Source of the DNA: Acidobacteriota bacterium | Lineage (GTDB): Bacteria; Acidobacteriota; Terriglobia; Terriglobales; Acidobacteriaceae | Direction: 5' to 3' | Length of the DNA: 45,760 nucleotides | Assembly: GCA_013290025.1 (NCBI GenBank) | Contig: JABCYV010000009.1 | Coordinates: 1-45,760, forward strand | Part shown: piece after piece, positions 1-8,757 of the stretch | How the letters are laid out: each line of letters opens with the position of its first letter | How positions within the stretch are numbered: the first letter of the stretch is position 1 | The notes under the pieces: generated by a model | The model's input: the letters and a program-made list of their open reading frames with translations, nothing else | What the model was told of the DNA's origin: nothing | Databases searched by the model: none | Program-made: the position numbers and the translations under genes

Positions 1-494
1 CCACAGAAATCAGTGAAGGCGGCATGGCTCTCTATGCGGGCATGATTCATCCCAAACGGGGTGACCTGGTCGAGGTCGAGTTCCAGATTCCATCTCACGC
101 ACGAGTCGCGGCCATGATTCGTAACCGGGCGTGTTTTTCTTTCGGATTGGAATTTCTCACCCCAGTTGTGACTGACAGCAGGACTGTGTCGCAATTAGCC
201 GCCTTTGCCCTGATGCAGGGCCTCCAGGCCGAGGCGGAGCCGTCGGCTTCAGCGGCGGAAAACGCGGCTTCAGCTTACACAATGCTCGCGCAGGTTTTGC
301 GACTGGACGGTCAGCCCCTCGACGCTCAGATTGTGGACCACGCGGTGTCGTTGTTTCTGAGTATGAGGGATGTATGTTTGCGTCAACAGGCGTTGAGTAT
401 CAAGACCTTGCGAAGGCGCCTGGCGGCGCTGTATCGCGCCGGCATGTTACTGGCTGGTTACAACGGATTGTTGAAAGCTGATGCGGGTCGCTAA
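1..494 (+). CDS. PilZ-domain protein, 3' part only
   Basis: The reading frame is open from the left edge (base 3) and ends in TAA at 492-494, so the start lies outside the window. The first visible residues, T-E-I-S-E-G-G-M-A-L, match the (D/N)xSxxG core of PilZ domains, which bind cyclic di-GMP; the strand-rich stretch to about residue 55 completes that domain. The RxxxR half of the binding site would be upstream and cannot be checked. The remaining 110 or so residues are helical, with no motif I recognise. A first visible ATG at 24 sits inside the PilZ core and is not a credible start. The next gene downstream is on the other strand. PilZ identity is likely; the output it controls is unknown. 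Confidence 0.75.
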   Translation, partial: TEISEGGMALYAGMIHPKRGDLVEVEFQIPSHARVAAMIRNRACFSFGLEFLTPVVTDSRTVSQLAAFALMQGLQAEAEPSASAAENAASAYTMLAQVLRLDGQPLDAQIVDHAVSLFLSMRDVCLRQQALSIKTLRRRLAALYRAGMLLAGYNGLLKADAGR

Positions 495-573
495 CAAAGA
501 AGTGCGAAGCGTTTCGAGAGCCTTTAGAACGCTTAGTTCCAACAGTTCAATCGAGCGAAGCAGTTCCCTTCCG

Positions 574-672
574 CTACTCCAGCTTCGCGTATTCCGCCGT
601 GGCTTGCTTCAGGATGGGAACGTCCGGGTCGGTGTCTTTCCAGAGCGTGAAGAGGTCCTGGTATCTCGTGCG
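574..672 (-). pseudogene. C-terminal remnant of a TPR-type kinase or similar protein
   Basis: Reading the minus strand from about 672 to the stop TAG at 574-576 gives RTRYQDLFTLWKD followed by TDPDVPILKQATAEYAKLE. This resembles the closing TPR segment of many acidobacterial TPR-containing kinases and regulators (pattern [28 protein letters not shown], recalled from family knowledge and not searched). There is no start codon or intact gene upstream in this frame, and it is not in frame with the kinase C-terminus ending at 690. I read it as the tail left after loss of a second gene just downstream of the kinase. A chance match is possible because the stretch is only about 33 residues. Confidence 0.45.
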
Positions 673-689
673 GGAACTTAGGACTGGCG

Positions 690-1262
690 TCATTGTGGCG
701 ACGATCCTGTATCGCGCAGAAGCACGATGTCGGATTCGATGTGCGTGCGCATGACGCCCAAGGTCTTGCCGTCGAACGAGAATTGAAAGGTCTGGATCGC
801 ATCTGCAGGAAAATTCGTGATCTGGCGGCCGGGGGAGTTATCGAGCGGGTGGAGCCATAGGTTGTCCGCGTCGTTTTCGCGGACGGGATACACGACTGCT
901 TTCCCGTCGGGCGTGAATTGCAGGAAACCGTCAATACGTGGATCGGGATCAAGGAAATGCACCTGCGGCTTGGGTCCGGCGTCGAGCGGGACTAAGACAA
1001 TTTTCCCTGCGGGCGTTTTTGGATCGTTGCTATTCGCGCGAAATACTAGAAGCTTGCCATCGGGTAAGACGCCCAGCACCGGTGAGGCGAAAAGGCCACC
1101 TGACAAAGCCGTCCCTGGGACCACCTCGGGAGTCCCACCATCAATTGCCACTTGCAAAATTTGTAAGGTATCGAACTTCACGTAGTACACCCACTTTCCA
1201 TCCTGCGAGCAGACCGGTCCAACATCGGTTGTGCCGTCCGTTAGCTGCTTGGGGTGAGCCAT
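690..1262 (-). CDS. Detached C-terminal propeller blades of the upstream kinase
   Basis: This 190-residue frame contains four or five PD40/TolB-like beta-propeller repeats (SQDGKWVYYV, LPDGKLLVF, FTPDGKAVVY, FSFDGKTLGV) and ends SDIVLLRDTG, a typical end for kinase-propeller proteins of this group. It has no kinase domain, signal peptide or convincing ribosome site. It is in the same frame as the kinase gene at 1269-3452, separated from it by a stop at 1269-1271 and by about 215 bases whose propeller sequence reads in another frame (1251 to about 1468). It is most simply the true C-terminus of that kinase, cut off by two small indels, rather than an independent gene. Confidence 0.6.
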   Translation of the reverse strand: MAHPKQLTDGTTDVGPVCSQDGKWVYYVKFDTLQILQVAIDGGTPEVVPGTALSGGLFASPVLGVLPDGKLLVFRANSNDPKTPAGKIVLVPLDAGPKPQVHFLDPDPRIDGFLQFTPDGKAVVYPVRENDADNLWLHPLDNSPGRQITNFPADAIQTFQFSFDGKTLGVMRTHIESDIVLLRDTGSSPQ

Positions 1263-1268
1263 CGGTAT

Positions 1269-3452
1269 CTACGCGCCAGATGTTGAGCTTTTTACTGGCG
1301 GCATGATTGGCCCACACGAACACGATATAGCGCCCGTCGGGACAGCCTCTTGGTCGAATAACCTGTGCAGAGGAGTCACTGAGAAGCGTGGTTTTGTTGC
1401 TGCCGTCGGCTGACATTCGTAGAAGGTTTCTAGCGTCGCCGAAGTAAAGATCTCCATTGCTCGCCAGCCGAACATGGCTGCGTCCTTGCTCTGCGCGGGC
1501 GCCGGATTCGGAGGATTCCCAGCGAAGCCCGTAGCGGGCACGAGATAGAGGGTTTGCGCGCCTTTCTGCTGTGCCGTTGCCAGTGTCTTTCCATCCGCGG
1601 ACAACGTAAGTGTCTGATAGTCATTCGTGTCCTTGGTAATGGTATGAAATTGGCCTCCGGGGTTGGAGACAAACCCAATTTGGCTGCGTGCAACAAACGA
1701 GAAACCCTTCTGATACGTGTCGAGGAGGCCGCGGCGATCTGGCAACCAAACGATACTATTCAGCTGCAGGTCATTGAACCGGGCAAGCGTCCGGACTTTC
1801 GAGGAAACTAAATCGTGCAGTTGGATCGAGAGTCTCGCTTGGCCCGGACCAGGAATAACCAAAGCGATCTGATTGCCGTCGGGCGACCATGCGACCAGTG
1901 GGAAGAAGCTTCCAGGCCCGTGCCCGTTGGCGACAATCACTTCGTCGGTGCCATCAGTATTCGCCGTAAGCACTAAGAATTGTCCCATTTCCGGATCATT
2001 CGCGCGCACGGAGGCCATACGCTTACCGTCGGGCGAAAAGGTGGCTCCGGAGTCATCGTCTCGCACGATCATTTGCGGCAAGCCACCTAGCACAGGCGCG
2101 CGCAAGAGGTCGAGTCTGCCGCTCGTACCGTCGGCTGCCTTGAGGAAATAGATGTAATTACCGTCGGGAGAAAATGTCAGGCTGGTGTAAAACGCATCTG
2201 CGGCCGCAATCACCTGCGTGTCACTGTTTGTCGGGATGTTGCGCAGCCACAAGCTCTGCCTGCCATTGTCGTCCACGGCGCTAAGGAGATATTTCCCATC
2301 GGGCGAGATCGCCGTCGCAACAGATTTTCCGCTGTTCGTGATCTGAGTGATCGTAAAATTCTGGAAGGGCATGGCAGCAGGGCGGTGAAAGACGGAATAA
2401 ACGCCGATACCCGCTGCACTGAGAATGATCAAGGCGGCAATTACCGCACCGGCCACTCCCCATTTGTGCTGCTTCGCGGCAGGGGCCACGGCGGAGCTGC
2501 TGGTCGTGTCTGCGAACTGGGTCGCAGCCGATGCGGCTGTTGCTGTCTCTGCGTTGACCGGGACTTGGCGGCTGGAAACCGCATCACGTTTCAAGCGTTG
2601 CAGGTCGGCTCGCATTTCTGCTGCGCCTTGATAGCGAAGATTCCGATCCTTCTCCAGCGCCTTGTTGATGATTCTCTCGAGTTCGGCCGGCACGTCTGGA
2701 TTCAGCCGCACCGGCGCGACGGGCACCCGGTTCAGGATCGCCTCAAATATCAATCCTGAACTTTCCCCATGAAACGGCAACGCGCCAGTCGCCATCTCGT
2801 AAAGGACCGCCCCAAAGGAGAACAGATCAGTGCGCGCATCCAATTCCTTCGCCCGAACTTGCTCCGGCGACATGTAAGCCACCGTGCCCAAGGTAGCCCC
2901 TGGGCTAGTGAGATGTTCCTCGGCTACGGTCGTGGCAGTTTGGGTGTTCTGTGCCGCGATGTGGCTCGCGGAGCTGGCGGGAGTCGTCACCTTCGCCAAC
3001 CCGAAATCCAGAATCTTGGCGTGCCCGCGCTTGGTAACAAAGATGTTTGCAGGCTTTATGTCACGATGAACGATTCCAGCGACGTGAGCAGCGTCAAGCG
3101 CATCAGCGATCTCGATGGCCAGCGATAGCAGGGTTTCGGTCTCGAGCGGTCTCCCTGCGATGCGATGCTTGAGCGTTATCCCGTCAAGAAACTCCATCGC
3201 GATAAACGCTTTGCCATCTTGTTCGCCGATGTCGTAGATCGTGCAGATATTCGGATGGTTCAGCGCGGACGCGGCCTCGGCCTCACGTTGGAAGCGAGCC
3301 AGTGCCTGAGGGTCCCGGGCAACGTCTTCGGGCAAGAACTTCAGAGCAACAAAACGGTGCAGGCGGGTATCCTCAGCCTTGTAGACCACACCCATCCCGC
3401 CGCCGCCCAGCTTCTCGACGATGCGGTAATGCGAGATGGTTTGGCCGATCAT
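1269..3452 (-). CDS. Membrane Ser/Thr protein kinase with periplasmic TolB-like propeller (C-terminus frameshifted)
   Basis: A Hanks-type kinase of the PknB group. From the ATG at 3452 the domain spans roughly residues 9-290: glycine loop LGGGGMG (15-21), lysine K38, E57, catalytic HRDIKPAN (D131), DFG (149-151) and an SPE motif (205-207). A linker rich in Ala and Thr leads to one transmembrane helix at about 332-354. PD40 propeller repeats follow ([38 protein letters not shown]), so the kinase is cytosolic and the propeller external. The open frame extends 109 codons upstream, but that part is low quality and ATG 3452 begins the canonical [11 protein letters not shown]. Around 1466-1472 the propeller moves to another frame and this frame runs into an aberrant tail and stop at 1269. 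A divergent ECF sigma gene lies 238 bases upstream. Confidence 0.85.
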   Translation of the reverse strand: MIGQTISHYRIVEKLGGGGMGVVYKAEDTRLHRFVALKFLPEDVARDPQALARFQREAEAASALNHPNICTIYDIGEQDGKAFIAMEFLDGITLKHRIAGRPLETETLLSLAIEIADALDAAHVAGIVHRDIKPANIFVTKRGHAKILDFGLAKVTTPASSASHIAAQNTQTATTVAEEHLTSPGATLGTVAYMSPEQVRAKELDARTDLFSFGAVLYEMATGALPFHGESSGLIFEAILNRVPVAPVRLNPDVPAELERIINKALEKDRNLRYQGAAEMRADLQRLKRDAVSSRQVPVNAETATAASAATQFADTTSSSAVAPAAKQHKWGVAGAVIAALIILSAAGIGVYSVFHRPAAMPFQNFTITQITNSGKSVATAISPDGKYLLSAVDDNGRQSLWLRNIPTNSDTQVIAAADAFYTSLTFSPDGNYIYFLKAADGTSGRLDLLRAPVLGGLPQMIVRDDDSGATFSPDGKRMASVRANDPEMGQFLVLTANTDGTDEVIVANGHGPGSFFPLVAWSPDGNQIALVIPGPGQARLSIQLHDLVSSKVRTLARFNDLQLNSIVWLPDRRGLLDTYQKGFSFVARSQIGFVSNPGGQFHTITKDTNDYQTLTLSADGKTLATAQQKGAQTLYLVPATGFAGNPPNPAPAQSKDAAMFGWRAMEIFTSATLETFYECQPTAATKPRFSVTPLHRLFDQEAVPTGAISCSCGPIMPPVKSSTSGA

Positions 3453-3690
3453 TGGCGGCCAAATCTTATGTCCATGAAATGGGCAAGTCAATGAAAGCTG
3501 CGGACTTGGCGGTATCTCAAAATGGCCAGTTCTGCGATTCGCTCTTTGTTCGCCTGCACCCACATCCCTGCTACAATGCTTGGCCTTATAGAAGTCCAGA
3601 ACTTTTGGAGCCACCAGAACGTATAACAATTGTGGGGCGAAGCCTGGGGTGTGCTTAGGCTGAAAGACCAGGAGTTCCGGGGAGTGCGGG

Positions 3691-4290
3691 TTGGAAGACG
3701 CCCAGGTCGTGGGAATGCTTGTCCGTCGCTGCGTCGCCGGCGATGCCGTGGCCTGGGAGGAAATTGTGCAGCGATACAATCGCCGAATCTACAACATCTG
3801 CTATCGCTTCGCCGGATCCGCCGATGACGCCCAGGACCTCACCCAGGAGGTCTTCATCAAGATGTATCGCACGCTAAATTCTTACGACGTGGAGCGCAGC
3901 GCTTTCATGACCTGGGTAACCACCATTACCCGCAATCTACTGGTCGACCACTTCCGCAAAAGCAAGCAGGATCGTGTGACTGATTCGATCGATGCTGCGC
4001 CTTCGGAGCACGAGGACGCCACACCGTTGAGCGATAAGATTCAGGACAGGACGCCCACCCCGGACGCTAGCGCGCAGAGCCGGGAGACCCGGGAGACCGT
4101 GCATCGAGCGTTGCAGAAGCTCTCCCCGGACCTGCGCGAAGCCGTGATTCTGCGCGATCTCCAAGACATGGACTACCGGGAGATTGCGACCGTATTGCGC
4201 GTCCCGGAAGGAACCGTGAAATCGAGAATAAACCGCGGGCGAGCGGAACTTGCGCGCCTGCTACAACGTACATATAGGCAGGTAATGTGA
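3691..4290 (+). CDS. ECF RNA polymerase sigma factor (RpoE-like)
   Basis: 199 residues. Sigma region 2 is at about 15-85 ([14 protein letters not shown], then [18 protein letters not shown] and [16 protein letters not shown]). Region 4, with its helix-turn-helix, is at about 140-195 ([23 protein letters not shown], then [17 protein letters not shown]). The linker is acidic and variable, as usual for the family. The start is a TTG at 3691, preceded by GGGGAG; an ATG at 3715 is an alternative but would shorten the N-terminus. The stop overlaps the start of the anti-sigma gene (TGATG), a normal arrangement for a sigma/anti-sigma pair made in equal amounts. It probably directs transcription of this four-gene operon, although I could not pick out a clear promoter in 3453-3690. 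Confidence 0.92.
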   Translation: MEDAQVVGMLVRRCVAGDAVAWEEIVQRYNRRIYNICYRFAGSADDAQDLTQEVFIKMYRTLNSYDVERSAFMTWVTTITRNLLVDHFRKSKQDRVTDSIDAAPSEHEDATPLSDKIQDRTPTPDASAQSRETRETVHRALQKLSPDLREAVILRDLQDMDYREIATVLRVPEGTVKSRINRGRAELARLLQRTYRQVM

Positions 4291-5069
4291 TGGCCGGTGA
4301 AAGCAAAAACGGAATGCAGTGCTTGGAGTTTGAGGCTCTCCTCAATGAAGCGTTGGACGAGAGTTTGAAGGGGCAAAAGCTGGAGAACTTCCAGACTCAC
4401 GCCTGGACCTGCGCTGTCTGTGGCCCGCTGCTGGCAGAAGCCGATGCCGGCCGACGCTGGCTGAAGTCGCTGGCCGAGGTCGAGCCTCCGATCAACCTGA
4501 TGGACAACATCCTGGTGGCCACGTCCGGGTTGCATACTTCCCGCCGACATGCCACCACTGGCGCTCCTCTATCTGATTCCTGGTTCGAAAGGGCTCGAGA
4601 GTGGGCAAGCGGCCTCGTCAATCCTGTTTTTGCCGTGGCGCGCCAGCCGCGCTTTGCCATGTCATTCGGTATGGCATTTTTCTCTTTGTCGATCGGGCTG
4701 AGCATGACCGGCGTTAAGGCGAGTGACCTGCGGCACGCGGACTTGCGGCCCAGCGCCATCAAGCGCGCCTACTATGAGAGTACCGGCCGGGTGGTGAAGT
4801 ATTACGAAAACATTCGCTTCGTTTACCAGATTGAATCGCGGATGCGCGAGTTCAAACGAGCAACCACGCCGGCTGAACCTGCTCCCGAGCAGAACCAGCA
4901 GCAAAACGAACAGCAAAACAGGGAACGCAAAAACAACAATACTAGTGGACAACCTGAACAACCACGACAGGAGCGCAACTACAGCCAGGGGGAGAGCCAG
5001 CCGGTGCTGGCCGCTGCCCCAGACATTCCACCTGTAGCGATGGTGACCACTTACAGGAGGTTTGTATGA
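4290..5069 (+). CDS. Zinc-binding anti-sigma factor, membrane-anchored
   Basis: From ATG 4290 the product has 259 residues. A GTG at 4287 would add one residue. The N-terminus carries C11 and the H-x3-C-x2-C motif H37, C41, C44, the zinc anti-sigma (ZAS) signature that holds a cognate ECF sigma factor. One hydrophobic helix, at about 128-145 (FAMSFGMAFFSLSIGLSM), anchors it. The distal part is charged and then Gln/Asn-rich (about 190-235), probably a disordered periplasmic sensor or tether. It overlaps the sigma gene upstream by one base (TGATG) and the next gene downstream by ATGA, so the unit looks translationally coupled. Function is inferred from motif and context; the inducing signal is unknown. 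Confidence 0.85.
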   Translation: MAGESKNGMQCLEFEALLNEALDESLKGQKLENFQTHAWTCAVCGPLLAEADAGRRWLKSLAEVEPPINLMDNILVATSGLHTSRRHATTGAPLSDSWFERAREWASGLVNPVFAVARQPRFAMSFGMAFFSLSIGLSMTGVKASDLRHADLRPSAIKRAYYESTGRVVKYYENIRFVYQIESRMREFKRATTPAEPAPEQNQQQNEQQNRERKNNNTSGQPEQPRQERNYSQGESQPVLAAAPDIPPVAMVTTYRRFV

Positions 5070-6010
5070 ATTGCGCCAATCACCCCGATATTCAGTCGGT
5101 GGCGTATTGCCGCACCTGCGGAAAGCCGCTGTGCGCGAACTGCACTCGCGACGTACGGGGTGTGGTTTATTGCGAGAACTGCCTGGCAGCAAGACTGGAG
5201 GGAGTGCAGCCGCCGACAGCTCCGGCTGCGGGGTTTACTTCGCCAGCGGCAGTACCGGTTGTTTCAGGCGGCCCAAACCCGGCCCTCGCGGGTGTTCTCG
5301 CTGGATTTTTTCCCGGTGTCGGTGCGGTTTATGCGGGGCAGTACGCCAAGGGCTTGGCGCATATGGGAATTTTCGTGCTGATGATCTTGGGAATCATCCA
5401 CGTCAGCGGCGTGGTGTTCGGCATTGGCATCGGTTTCTTTTACGTCTACCAGATCATTGATGCGGTGCGCTCCGCTCGCGCGGTTCAGACCGGTCAACCC
5501 GCCCCAGATCCGTTCGGCCTGAGCCGGACCTTTGGCACCGGAGACAGGAGCGATCTGTCCAAAGCGCCGGTGGCAGCAGTGGTTCTGATAGGGTTGGGCG
5601 CACTTTTCATGCTGCACAACATGGGAGTTTGGTTTTTCAGCCTGGATCGTTTTTGGCCCGTCATCTTGATCGCGATCGGGGCATGGTTGTTCGCGCGGCG
5701 TTACGGTCTGATTGGACACGTGAGCTACGACTGTGAACGATGCCGTGCCCGGTGCCTCATGGGGCCTGCCGTGTTGGTCACGCTTGGATTGCTTTTCTTG
5801 CTGGAAGCGCAAGACGTCATTTCCTTTGAACGCACTTGGCCCGTGCTACTGGTCGTAATCGGATTGGTTAAGGTCTATCAGAGCAGTGCTTCGACTGCCG
5901 GCCATATCGGCGGGCCGCCGCCCACGGGTGCAGGGCCAAGTGGTCCCGGGCCGACCGCAGCAGCAACGGGTGAAGTACATTTGCCTTCCACCGAGGTGAA
6001 AAATGGCTAG
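5066..6010 (+). CDS. B-box zinc-finger / LiaF-TM-like multi-pass membrane protein
   Basis: 314 residues. The N-terminus is a B-box-type zinc finger with ligands C3, H6, C15, C18, C23, C26, C36 and C39. A Pro/Ala linker and a TM2-like pair of helices follow (about 70-135, with G-x-x-Y-A-G-Q-Y). Two repeated units each end in an aromatic-WP motif (LDRFWPVILIAIG at about 190, FERTWPVLLVVIG at about 250), as in LiaF-type transmembrane domains (DUF5668). The C-terminal 50 residues are Gly/Pro-rich. It is the third gene of the sigma/anti-sigma operon, with ATGA overlap at its start and an 8-base overlap at its end. This context suggests a membrane sensor or effector of envelope stress; the zinc finger would lie in the cytosol. 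Confidence 0.8.
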   Translation: MNCANHPDIQSVAYCRTCGKPLCANCTRDVRGVVYCENCLAARLEGVQPPTAPAAGFTSPAAVPVVSGGPNPALAGVLAGFFPGVGAVYAGQYAKGLAHMGIFVLMILGIIHVSGVVFGIGIGFFYVYQIIDAVRSARAVQTGQPAPDPFGLSRTFGTGDRSDLSKAPVAAVVLIGLGALFMLHNMGVWFFSLDRFWPVILIAIGAWLFARRYGLIGHVSYDCERCRARCLMGPAVLVTLGLLFLLEAQDVISFERTWPVLLVVIGLVKVYQSSASTAGHIGGPPPTGAGPSGPGPTAAATGEVHLPSTEVKNG

Positions 6011-7463
6011 CCCAGTGCAAGTACCACCAGCCAGGTCACGCCGCTCGTTTGCCGGTCCGTTCGTACTGATCGTGTTGGGGATTTTCTTCCTCCTCGGAAA
6101 TATCGGTGTGCTGCACTGGTTTACCCTCGGACACTGGTTCGCGCGCTACTGGCCGCTGCTGATCATTCTGTGGGGCGTCATCAAGCTGCTCGAATACCAG
6201 CAAGCGCAGCGTGAGGGTACGCGGGCCCCCGGAATCGGCGCGGGTGGAGTCTTCTTGCTGATCGTCCTGATTGTGGCCGGGCTTTCTGCCACGCAGGCTT
6301 CCCGCGTCAACTGGGGAGAAATTCGCGACCAAATCGATATTGGGGATGGCGATTTCGAGCTGTTTGGACACTCTTACAGCTATGACGACCAGTTGCAGCA
6401 GAGCTTCCCGGCGGGTTCCAGTCTGCGTGTTAACAGCACGCGTGGAGCGGTCAATGTGAGGCCATCCGAAGACGGACAAATCCACGTCGCGATACACAAG
6501 CGTATCAACGCGGAAAGCCAGTCTGATGCCGATAAATTCAATGCCAGCGGCAAAGCCCAGATCACGCTCAACGATGGCGTGGTCACCGTGAGCGCAAACA
6601 GTGAAGGTGGGGGCAATCATTCCATCACAGTCAATCTGGATGTCTCCGTTCCCCGCAAGGCTTCTATCGTCGTTTCAACTCGCCACGGCGATGTGAACGT
6701 TGCCGGGCGGGATGGGGATGTGGACATTGCCGGCCAGCACGGTGATGTCTCCGCCACCGATATCAATGGCAAAGTCAGCCTCAACCTTGGACACAGTTCC
6801 GCTCGGGTTTCCCAAATCGCCGGGGACGTTTCCGCTCAGGGAGGCGGAGGCGATATTTCGGTGCAAGATATTCAAGGCGCAATGCGCTTGAGTGGTGAGT
6901 TCGACAGCATCAAGTTCGCCAAGATTGGTGGCGACGTCACCTTCAAGTCGGCTCGTACCGACATGGAATTCTCCCGGCTGAACGGTGACCTGGACATGGA
7001 TTCGGGCGATCTGAGGGCCAGCGACTTGATCGGGCCGTTCCGCTTAATCACTCGCTCGAAAGACATCCGTATGAACGATGTCTCCGGAGACGTCCGCCTG
7101 CAGGACGAGAACGGCGCGATTGAGCTGCACATGAGCAAGCTAGGCAGCATGCAAGTGGACAATCGTAAAGGTGACATTCGGGTCTACGTGCCGGACAAGG
7201 CCAGCTTCCAAGTTGATGCGCGGGCTCGGGGAGGGGAAGTGCAGTCCGACTTCAGCGAGTTGAAGGTCAGCAACGCGGACGACCAAGGCATCGCCACGGG
7301 TACGATTGGCACAGGTGGACCGCGCCTGGTTCTCAACAACGAACACGGAACGATTGATATCCGCAAGGGATCGTCGCTGGCGGAACTTCCAGCGCCACCA
7401 CGGTCTCCGAAAATCCCCAAGGTGCCGACGCCACCCAAGCTCCCCGAACCAACTGAGAACTAG
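6003..7463 (+). CDS. LiaF-TM / DUF4097 beta-repeat membrane protein
   Basis: 486 residues. Two to three transmembrane helices occupy residues 15-100 and include the WP motif FARYWPLLIILWG shared with the preceding gene. From about residue 150 the protein is a long run of short beta-strand repeats of the type G-D-V-x-V-x-x-x-x-G-D-V (for example GDVNVAGRDGDVDIAG), characteristic of DUF4097 adhesin-like right-handed helices, which also form the body of LiaF/LiaG-type proteins. The last 30 residues are Pro/Lys-rich (PKIPKVPTPPK). The start ATG lies 8 bases inside the previous gene. It is the last gene of the ECF operon. Probable role: cell-envelope stress response at the inner membrane; exact function unknown. 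Confidence 0.8.
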   Translation: MASPVQVPPARSRRSFAGPFVLIVLGIFFLLGNIGVLHWFTLGHWFARYWPLLIILWGVIKLLEYQQAQREGTRAPGIGAGGVFLLIVLIVAGLSATQASRVNWGEIRDQIDIGDGDFELFGHSYSYDDQLQQSFPAGSSLRVNSTRGAVNVRPSEDGQIHVAIHKRINAESQSDADKFNASGKAQITLNDGVVTVSANSEGGGNHSITVNLDVSVPRKASIVVSTRHGDVNVAGRDGDVDIAGQHGDVSATDINGKVSLNLGHSSARVSQIAGDVSAQGGGGDISVQDIQGAMRLSGEFDSIKFAKIGGDVTFKSARTDMEFSRLNGDLDMDSGDLRASDLIGPFRLITRSKDIRMNDVSGDVRLQDENGAIELHMSKLGSMQVDNRKGDIRVYVPDKASFQVDARARGGEVQSDFSELKVSNADDQGIATGTIGTGGPRLVLNNEHGTIDIRKGSSLAELPAPPRSPKIPKVPTPPKLPEPTEN

Positions 7464-7560
7464 GGGATTGGTGGAGCCACGAAATCGACGGTCGAGGAGG
7501 CAGCCGCGAGATTCGCCCTCAGAAAATGCAGAGTACAAACTTAAAGATAGCGTGCCAGAA

Positions 7561-7728
7561 CTACTTGGCTGTGGTCGTCGACGAACTACCGGTCAACGAG
7601 TGCTGTGTGATCAACCCGACTCCCAGCCCACCAGCGGCTCCTGCCAGCATACCTATCAAAATCAGAACTATGGTGCTCTCGACTAAAGTGTCTTTTCCAG
7701 CCCTGAACATCAAATTTCCCCTTCCCAT
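7561..7728 (-). CDS. Small single-helix membrane protein, unknown
   Basis: A short minus-strand gene read by eye. It gives 55 residues from ATG 7728, or 49 from the in-frame ATG at 7710, which has the better ribosome site (AAGGGG about 6 bases upstream). A strongly hydrophobic, Gly-rich helix (STIVLILIGMLAGAAGGLGVGL) is preceded by a charged N-terminus (FRAGKDTLVES) and followed by a Ser/Thr-rich tail ending TTTAK. It faces the DUF4097 gene tail to tail, with about 100 bases between stops. No family was recognised. The charged/helix/polar layout and good ribosome site argue for a real gene, but a small chance reading frame cannot be excluded. Confidence 0.5.
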   Translation of the reverse strand: MGRGNLMFRAGKDTLVESTIVLILIGMLAGAAGGLGVGLITQHSLTGSSSTTTAK

Positions 7729-7947
7729 CAAATCACCCAAGAATTCTATCGCTTAACCCTATTTCGTCAAGCCCACTAGAGAGCCATCGGAGGTCAGAAT
7801 TTGGCCACCCAAACACCACAGATCCGGGTAGGAATTTGGGGTGCTGGCTCTAGGGCCTGCATCCCCTTACGTCGTCACCTGTGTCCGTGTTATGTTCAAT
7901 TTCTTCTCCATTCACACGCAGCACATCCGTAGAGGGCAACCTGAGAG

Positions 7948-8487
7948 ATGATCCGTTCTTATAAGGGCATGACGCCAGCTGTTCCGGCTTCGTGCTACGT
8001 CGACGAGTCAGCGCAGGTCATTGGCGATGTAGTTCTCGGAGAGCATGCCAGCGTCTGGATGAACGCCGTCTTGCGCGGGGACGTGAATTCGATCCACCTG
8101 GGTGCGCACTCGAATGTGCAGGATTGCAGCGTGCTGCACGGCATGAAGGGGGAGTACCGCGTGTCGGTCGGTGAATACGTGACCGTGGGACACTCAGTCA
8201 CGCTGCACGGGTGCGTAGTCGAAGACCGTTGTCTGATCGGCATGGGAGCGATCATCTTGAACGGCGCCCGCATTGGTGCCGGTTCGATCATCGCAGCCGG
8301 GACTCTGATTCCGGAGAAAACCGTGGTCGAGCCGGGTTCGCTGTGGATGGGTTCCCCCGGTAAGCTGCGCCGCAAGCTGGAGGAAGAAGATCAGGAGATC
8401 ATCATGCGTTACGCGCGGAATTATCTGGAGTACAAGGAAGCGTATCTGCGGGAGCGAGCAGGCAGCGAGAGCATCGTACCCAAATGA
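7948..8487 (+). CDS. Gamma-class carbonic anhydrase family protein (YrdA/PaaY-like)
   Basis: 179 residues, the normal size of the family. The body is a left-handed beta-helix built from hexapeptide repeats (VIGDVV, VWMNAVLRGDVNSIHLG, CLIGMGAIILNGARIG). The residues expected to bind zinc are visible: H64 (VLHGM), H82 and H87 (TVGHSVTLHGC). An amphipathic C-terminal helix (EIIMRYARNYLEYKEAYL) caps the trimer. Members may hydrate CO2 or act as CoA-thioester-related enzymes, so activity cannot be fixed from sequence. It stands alone, 270 bases before hisS. The ATG at 7948 is preceded by GAGAG. Confidence 0.88.
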   Translation: MIRSYKGMTPAVPASCYVDESAQVIGDVVLGEHASVWMNAVLRGDVNSIHLGAHSNVQDCSVLHGMKGEYRVSVGEYVTVGHSVTLHGCVVEDRCLIGMGAIILNGARIGAGSIIAAGTLIPEKTVVEPGSLWMGSPGKLRRKLEEEDQEIIMRYARNYLEYKEAYLRERAGSESIVPK

Positions 8488-8579
8488 ACTACCCCGGGCG
8501 AATTGTCATCTCAGGTGAACCGTCATTGTGAGCGCAACACGAAGTTCTTTGGGCCCTTAGCGTGATTTTGCTTCGCGAA

Positions 8580-8609
8580 CTTTGCGGTCAAAAGCTTTTA
8601 ACCGCAAAG
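8580..8609. repeat. Perfect inverted repeat in the gene-free stretch before hisS
   Basis: The arms CTTTGCGGT (8580-8588) and ACCGCAAAG (8601-8609) are perfectly complementary and enclose the palindrome AAAAGCTTTT. The next bases, through about 8645, are a purine-rich tract with repeated GCGAAGAA and CGCAAAG units. Further on, the sequence around 8690-8715 (GGGATTCTTCGCTCCTCAGA) recalls short dispersed repeats of acidobacterial genomes, from memory only. The hairpin has no U-tract, so it is more likely a REP-like element than an intrinsic terminator. Confidence 0.55.
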
Positions 8610-8757
8610 GACGCAAAGAAACGCTGCGAAGAACGCGAAGAAAACAAGATCGGATCGAGATATCCCTAGCCCAGCGGCCCGATGGCTGTAGGGATTCTTC
8701 GCTCCTCAGAATGACATTTTCGTTTAGCTAAGAGCCAGAAGCTAGAAGCCAAGGCCA

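Noticed and set aside
3453-3779. 109-codon N-terminal extension of the Ser/Thr kinase
   Set aside because: The extension has no domain features and overlaps the divergent sigma gene; ATG 3452 gives the canonical kinase start.
4662-5192. 176-codon minus-strand frame antisense to the anti-sigma gene
   Set aside because: A shadow of the well-supported operon on the plus strand.
7526-7756. 76-codon plus-strand frame after the DUF4097 gene
   Set aside because: It is the opposite strand of the better-supported small membrane protein; composition is Pro/Ile-rich without structure.
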